Translations under genes and position numbers: made by a program
DNA from: Russula earlei
Taxonomy: Eukaryota; Basidiomycota; Agaricomycetes; Russulales; Russulaceae
Direction: 5' to 3'
DNA length: 64,000 nt
Assembly (NCBI GenBank): GCA_025769875.1
Contig: JAGFNK010000106.1
Location: forward strand, 1-64,000
Part shown: in pieces, positions 59,683-64,000 of the stretch
Position numbering within the stretch: the stretch's first letter is position 1
How the letters are laid out: each line of letters starts with the position of its first letter
Notes under the pieces: generated by a model
Told to the model about the DNA's origin: nothing
Databases searched by the model: none
The model's input: the letters and a program-made list of their open reading frames with translations, nothing else

Positions 59683-60644
59683 TGTCAAGACTCACTGTTG
59701 AACTATCCAGTTCAAGAGCAAGGGATAAGCTCGAAGACGAGTCGATAGACGTCCAAGACCGCGTGGGCAAGGAGTAGAGTCCAGAGTAGTAACAAATACC
59801 AGAGAGGTATTGTTACTGTGAGAGTAGAGCAGTCACGCAGAGAAGAGGCCAGGATAGTCACAAGGGGACAGTCCTTAAAGGAGTATCCCAGGGATGGAGA
59901 GTGCCATAAACAAATGGACAGTCTGAGGACTGTCCGCTACTTTATTGAGCGCTTATATACTACAAGAGAACTGCTAAATAGGGAACAAGTCATAACCTTG
60001 TTATCAAGCACAGTAGAGTGATGAGTAAGAAGTCGGAGGACGCTTACTGAGCATGCTCAGTCATGCTCAGTAAGCTGCTGAGTAAGAAGGCCTCTCTTGA
60101 TGAGTAAGAGCTTCCTTTGTCCACGTGTTCACTGCTTTAGTGCACATGTGAGCACCTGATTCATTTCCTGTTAGTTAGTTTAGGGCCGGTCATTTGAGGA
60201 CTTGTAGTTTGGTTAGGGAATAGTGTTATCTTATAAGGCCCTTATATAGTTCTATTAGGGTCCCTAGAGTCGCCCCTAATACTTCTATTAAGGTCCTTAG
60301 TATTGCCTTATAGTTCGTTCTATAGTTATTAGAGTTGGTCTAATAACACGTTGTAGGGTCTTTGATACTAGGTTAGTGCCTATAGTAGAGCTCCTAGGGT
60401 TGTTCCAAAGGGTCCTTAGGAAGGCCCTAATACTGTCTTTTGTTGCTAGAAGGGTTGCTTTTAAGTGGGGCTTGCTGTATGTCGATTGTGCCGAGAATCG
60501 CTTGTGCAACAATGCGCGCGCGATATTGTGGACACCTCTACTCACCCCTTTTGCTCATGTGAACAGGGTGACACCATAGAGGCTGGGTTTCCTCTTATAA
60601 GGAAGGGTCCTTCAAGGGCCCTCTCCGGAGAATGGTTCATGACA
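59683..60644 (+). mobile_element. Solo LTR, family 1, copy C (962 bp)
   Basis: Ends TGTCAAGACTCACTG and GGTTCATGACA, flanked by AAAAT on both sides (59678-59682 and 60645-60649). It sits inside the NACHT pseudogene and the intact paralogue provides the empty site. Collinear with copies A and B throughout. Confidence 0.94.
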
Positions 60645-61325
60645 AAAATTGGCGAATGTTAATGGTCGTTTGCTGAGAGCAATTGTTGCCATAGTTGCTA
60701 GAAAGGTGTCAGGGGGATCACTTTTGAATTCGGTTTGGAAAATCTGCTCGAGATATGGGTCAAAGTCATTGACTACAGTTGTCGTCCCATTTTTGACGAT
60801 AGTCATTAGTCAGTTATCCCTGTCTTTACCATACTTTTGGATATCATCGACAACAAGAGCTGCCCATTTAAGAAATCCCTTCGCATGTTCGATCAACTTT
60901 GAAATTGCATCATCATGAGGCCAATCCTTTGGGATCGAGTTGTCTTGCCCCTTCATCTCTGTGAAGCGGTGATCAAGGTAAGTGTGTATGTCAGAGTCAG
61001 TGATGTCATCAGTGTCGTCTCCTGTCAAAAGTTCTACGCATTTGATGTCTTTGTTTTCAAAGACCTTTGCTATGTCAGGTTGGTGTCAACTAGTGATAAT
61101 GAGCTTGCAATGGCGCGGTAGGGATAACCAGAGAGGTAAGGTATCCAAGACAGTCTGCCAATATGGGGACGGGCGATCACACTGCTCAAGGTTGTTGATC
61201 AAAAGAATTGGGCCACGTTTTGACAACAGGGCGTCTAAGGTTTGGAGAGGACCAGCAACGAGCTTCTCAAAAGTTAGAGTGATGTTATTCAGAACAAGAT
61301 CTTCCTCTGTCCTTAATGCTTTACT

Positions 61326-61369
61326 GCTATCAAATGTGAGATCAATAGCATTAATCTCACATTTGATAG
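61326..61369. repeat. Short perfect hairpin in the NACHT pseudogene
   Basis: CTATCAAATGTGAGAT and ATCTCACATTTGATAG are exact reverse complements separated by about 11 bp. The intact paralogue has only one arm-like sequence here, so the second arm is a local inverted duplication next to the solo LTR. Confidence 0.8.
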
Positions 61370-61370
61370 C

Positions 61371-61618
61371 TGTAGCGAGTGCTCAGTCTTATTGTAGAAG
61401 ACTGTATTAAGGAGTGTTCTAATCTGTAGTGAATGTTAAAGGAGTAATTAGTTACATGTGCGAAGTAAATGAGTGTGTGACTGACCTCAGTCTTATTGTA
61501 GAAGACTGAGGGACGAGAAAATTCCATAAAACGAACTATATACATTTCTGCTTGTTTGTCATGCGCCACATGAATGCATGACTGACTTGTCATGCTGTGG
61601 CTGGCCACAACTCCAACA
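61371..61618. mobile_element. Solo LTR, family 4 (248 bp)
   Basis: Runs from TGTAGCGAGTGC to AACTCCAACA. The 5 bp ATAGC flank both sides (61366-61370 and 61619-61623). Read on the other strand it begins TGTTGGAG and ends CTACA, a form often seen in copia LTRs. It contains two copies of 'ctcagtcttattgtagaagact'. The intact NACHT gene shows the uninterrupted site. Confidence 0.88.
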
Positions 61619-62630
61619 ATAGCAGGATGGAACTCCGCCATCTTGAAAGCCATGGTACGCCAGAGCTGTTGTGGCATATGTTGACTCGGCCTAAAGAAGA
61701 ATTCTCTGGCCGATTGTTGCTGCTTTTCTAGCTCGGCAATGAGGTTCCAAGCTATGGATGTCTTTCCAGACCCAGGAGCACCGCTGATTCACAGGAGATT
61801 TGGCTCATCGGTCCTATCGAACCAGACACTAATTTTAGACAACAGGTTGCTTCTGGTCGAGTCCAGTCAGCAAAGGTTCACCAAAGGCGTTGGGACGAAA
61901 TATGGGTCAAGGAAGGACATGAGCTGCCAGCCTGCCACCTGTCGTCCGCTTCTACAAACAACGCGGTTAGTGTAATGCCAAGGTTGTGAGCATTGGCAAG
62001 AACTCATGTATAGCAGTGTATGGATCCAGAACTTGCTCAAAAGTGCTGACTTTGCTGCTGGTCTCCACGAGAGAAGGAGCTTGAGGGGTTGGAGGCCTGT
62101 GATATGGCTGAGACCGTCCATACTTATCTTTTCTGGAAATGAATTTCTCTTTAAAATTGTCAACTGTTTCCTGAAATCTTCAAGAATGTTTTCTCTATCA
62201 TCAGCGTTGCGGAGTCCTTTTGCATTCAGACATTCCGGACTGCTAGGGATAACATAGTTTCCTACTCACCTTGAAACTCGGGTTTGGAACAATCCTCTGC
62301 AAACAAGGCAGCATTCTCAACCAAGTTCAGCAGAGATGTGAGCATCTGGGTTTGAGACGAAAGACATTCGAAAGACATGTGTGATTTGATATCTGTGAGC
62401 AGGCCATGAATTCCCTCACCTAGGTTCTGGAGTTAATCTTCCACTTTGTCTGTAGGCATAACCTCCCTGACAGAACTTGAAAACTCTGGGATACCCGTGG
62501 GTAAGAAACTCACATCACAAGCAGTACTGAGAGCATCTTTTGTTATGCTGGCCATTCTATAAAGCTGACAGTGATACATGTAACTGAAGGCATCGCTGAA
62601 TTCACAAACAATGTACAGAGGACATACATC

Positions 62631-62989
62631 AGGAAATTCACATAAAACTTTTTGAGCTTTATAAAGACATTATACAGTCAATAAAGTCAAAAAGTGAGAA
62701 GCCATTTGGCTAGGCCCCCCCACCTGAAAAGTTATGGTGTGGAGGTCGGCTGTAAGGCTAGGAAAGCCCAAAAAGTTATCTAAAGTTTGTAAAGTACCAA
62801 AAGATCCATCAAGACAGAAAGTCTTGCCGGAATTAGTGTAAGACTTTGACTGCATCACCCACCCCTTGCCACTGACCACACATGCTGCCATGCCCCAGCT
62901 CACACAATGTGTTCACGTCTCAAGCTTTTTACCACAGCCTCAACAGCCTCACCCAGTTCTGATCCTCTGTTTCCCTTTCACCATTCCCA
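62631..62989. other. Unassigned sequence right of the NACHT pseudogene
   Basis: Homology to the NACHT gene stops near 62630. The remaining 360 bp show no domain, clear repeat ends or gene structure. Confidence 0.4.
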
Positions 62990-64000
62990 GCTTTGTCCTC
63001 CATCACAGTCACTGTCCTCACGTCACCAGCTTCCACCACCATCCCTCCATCGCCCACAGTCATCATCGCCATCACCTCAGTCTCGTCCACCTCCGTCACT
63101 GCTCTGCCCACCCCAATCGCCCCAGCCCCAGCCCCAGCCTCTCTAGCCACTGTCTCTGCTTCACTCACCTCCACCACCACATCTAGGCCCATCACCATCA
63201 CCCCTGCATCCTCAGTCCTGCCCACCTCAGCCTTAGCTTCATCCCTCACACCCTCAGTAGCACCACCGGTCACCATCCCTGCTTCACCCACGATCGTCAC
63301 AAATGCTGCCTCACCCCCGCACTTGCCCATCATCACCTTTGCCACATGCAATTCAGCACCCACCGCCTCAGGCCCAGCTCAGCCAGCCATCACCTCTGTA
63401 CCAGCCATCGCAGTCTTGTCTGCCACCCCCACCTTTGTCTCACCCGCTCCTGTGCCCTCAGTCGTCTCATCCCCCTCATCCCCAGTCACAACCTCGCCCG
63501 CCTTAGATATCTCAGCCTTGCCACTCACCTCCATCGCCTCTGCTGCTCTCGCCTTGCCCTCTGCCACCCCCCGTAGCCTCAGGCTTGCCCACTGACATCT
63601 TAGGGCCACCCACCACCTCAGGCATGGCTCAGTCAGCCGCCACTGCCACACCCTCAGCCTCATCTGTTGCCTCAGCTGCCGCATCAGCCCCCACCGCTCT
63701 GTCCCCACCGTCTGCCATCGCCCCCACATCGCCCACTGCCATCTCCCCTCTGTCCATCATGCGCTCTGTCGTTGCCTCTGCTCCATCCATCTCTGTCATC
63801 ACACTGCCACCACCTCCTTGGTCTCGCCCACAGCCTCACCGCCATCTGCTGCCACCATTTAGATTTGCCCAACTCCAGCATTGCAGCACCGTCGCCACCC
63901 CCCACCACCAGCACCACCTCAAAAGACCAAGAAGGCCCCGAACCCAAACACAAACTTGGCCACCACACACCACCACAGAAGGAGCAGCAGCAGCCACCAT
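62990..64000 (+). other. Ser/Thr/Pro/Ala-rich low-complexity region, possible retroelement debris
   Basis: A frame at 62993-63595 encodes almost only Ser, Thr, Pro, Ala, Val and Ile, and other frames are open as well, which is typical of low-complexity composition rather than selection. It resembles the Ser/Pro-rich part of 44780-45500 and may be the same kind of gag-associated sequence. It runs to the window edge. No conserved motif was found, so a real protein is unlikely but not excluded. Confidence 0.35.

Larger units (their letters stand above)
58880..62630 (-). pseudogene. Inverted, decayed paralogue of the NACHT-WD40 gene
   Basis: On the minus strand this region follows the intact gene from about 52400 to 54450. 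It contains the pre-NACHT linker (62630-62000), the Walker A region (61900-61700), the sensor region (61150-61000), DPYLEQIFQTEF and ATMATIALSKRPLTF (60780-60670) and the post-NACHT segment SLDDICHHLLPIVSIDS (59190-58950). Stops and indels are frequent. The WD40 repeats and N-terminal exons are absent. Three solo LTRs of different families interrupt it: 61371-61618, 59683-60644 and 59207-59642. The tail-to-tail arrangement indicates an inverted partial duplication. Confidence 0.92.

Overview
The window is nuclear DNA of a filamentous basidiomycete, most likely an agaricomycete. The genes carry many short GT-AG introns, mostly 45-70 nt. Several families typical of mushroom-forming fungi are present: a TPR-CHAT protein, a NACHT-WD40 protein, a DUF6535-type membrane protein and an agaricomycete integral membrane protein. 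More than half of the window is transposable-element sequence, much of it nested. Species cannot be named from sequence alone.

Layout. 1-7.57 kb: a decayed Tad-like LINE (ORF1 with zinc knuckles; ORF2 with endonuclease, RT, RNase H-like and CCHC regions), split by two solo LTRs (3977-4939 and 6729-7523). 7758-9345: a short hAT element with an exact 8-bp TSD, ending 57 bp before the ATG of a SET5-like gene (9403-10974). Then QCR2 (11062-12776, +), NAA30 (13702-14873, -) and a 1146-residue TPR-CHAT gene (15037-18477, -). 18.85-38.06 kb is a transposon block. It holds MULE copy 1 (18849-22729), split by a solo LTR, and MULE copy 2 (22934-31363). Copy 2 contains a long-terminal-inverted-repeat element (24088-31266, arms about 1.74 kb) carrying a Nudix hydrolase fragment, and that fragment is itself split by a nearly intact hAT (26190-29495). 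The block ends with a relict LINE, MULE copy 3 (32673-33843) and a pogo-like element (34803-38064). 38.8-43.5 kb: a divergent pair, GPHR (-) and AKR1 (+), with 122 bp between start codons. 44-46 kb: gag-like debris. 46.4-51.2 kb: two membrane-protein genes. 51.6-58.6 kb: a NACHT-WD40 receptor-like gene, followed by an inverted, decayed paralogue (58.88-62.63 kb) hit by three solo LTRs of three families. 62.9-64 kb: Ser/Thr/Pro-rich low-complexity sequence.

Housekeeping genes cover histone methylation (SET5-like), respiratory complex III (QCR2), NatC N-terminal acetylation (NAA30), Golgi pH regulation (GPHR) and palmitoylation (AKR1). The TPR-CHAT and NACHT-WD40 genes resemble parts of NLR/caspase-like signalling systems; any joint role is inference.

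The firmest results are element boundaries fixed by target-site duplications read directly from the sequence. The most unusual object is the long-TIR element with its captured Nudix fragment. A second theme is single-base insertions that break AKR1 (twice), the DUF6535-type gene and the NACHT-WD40 gene; these could be real decay or assembly errors.
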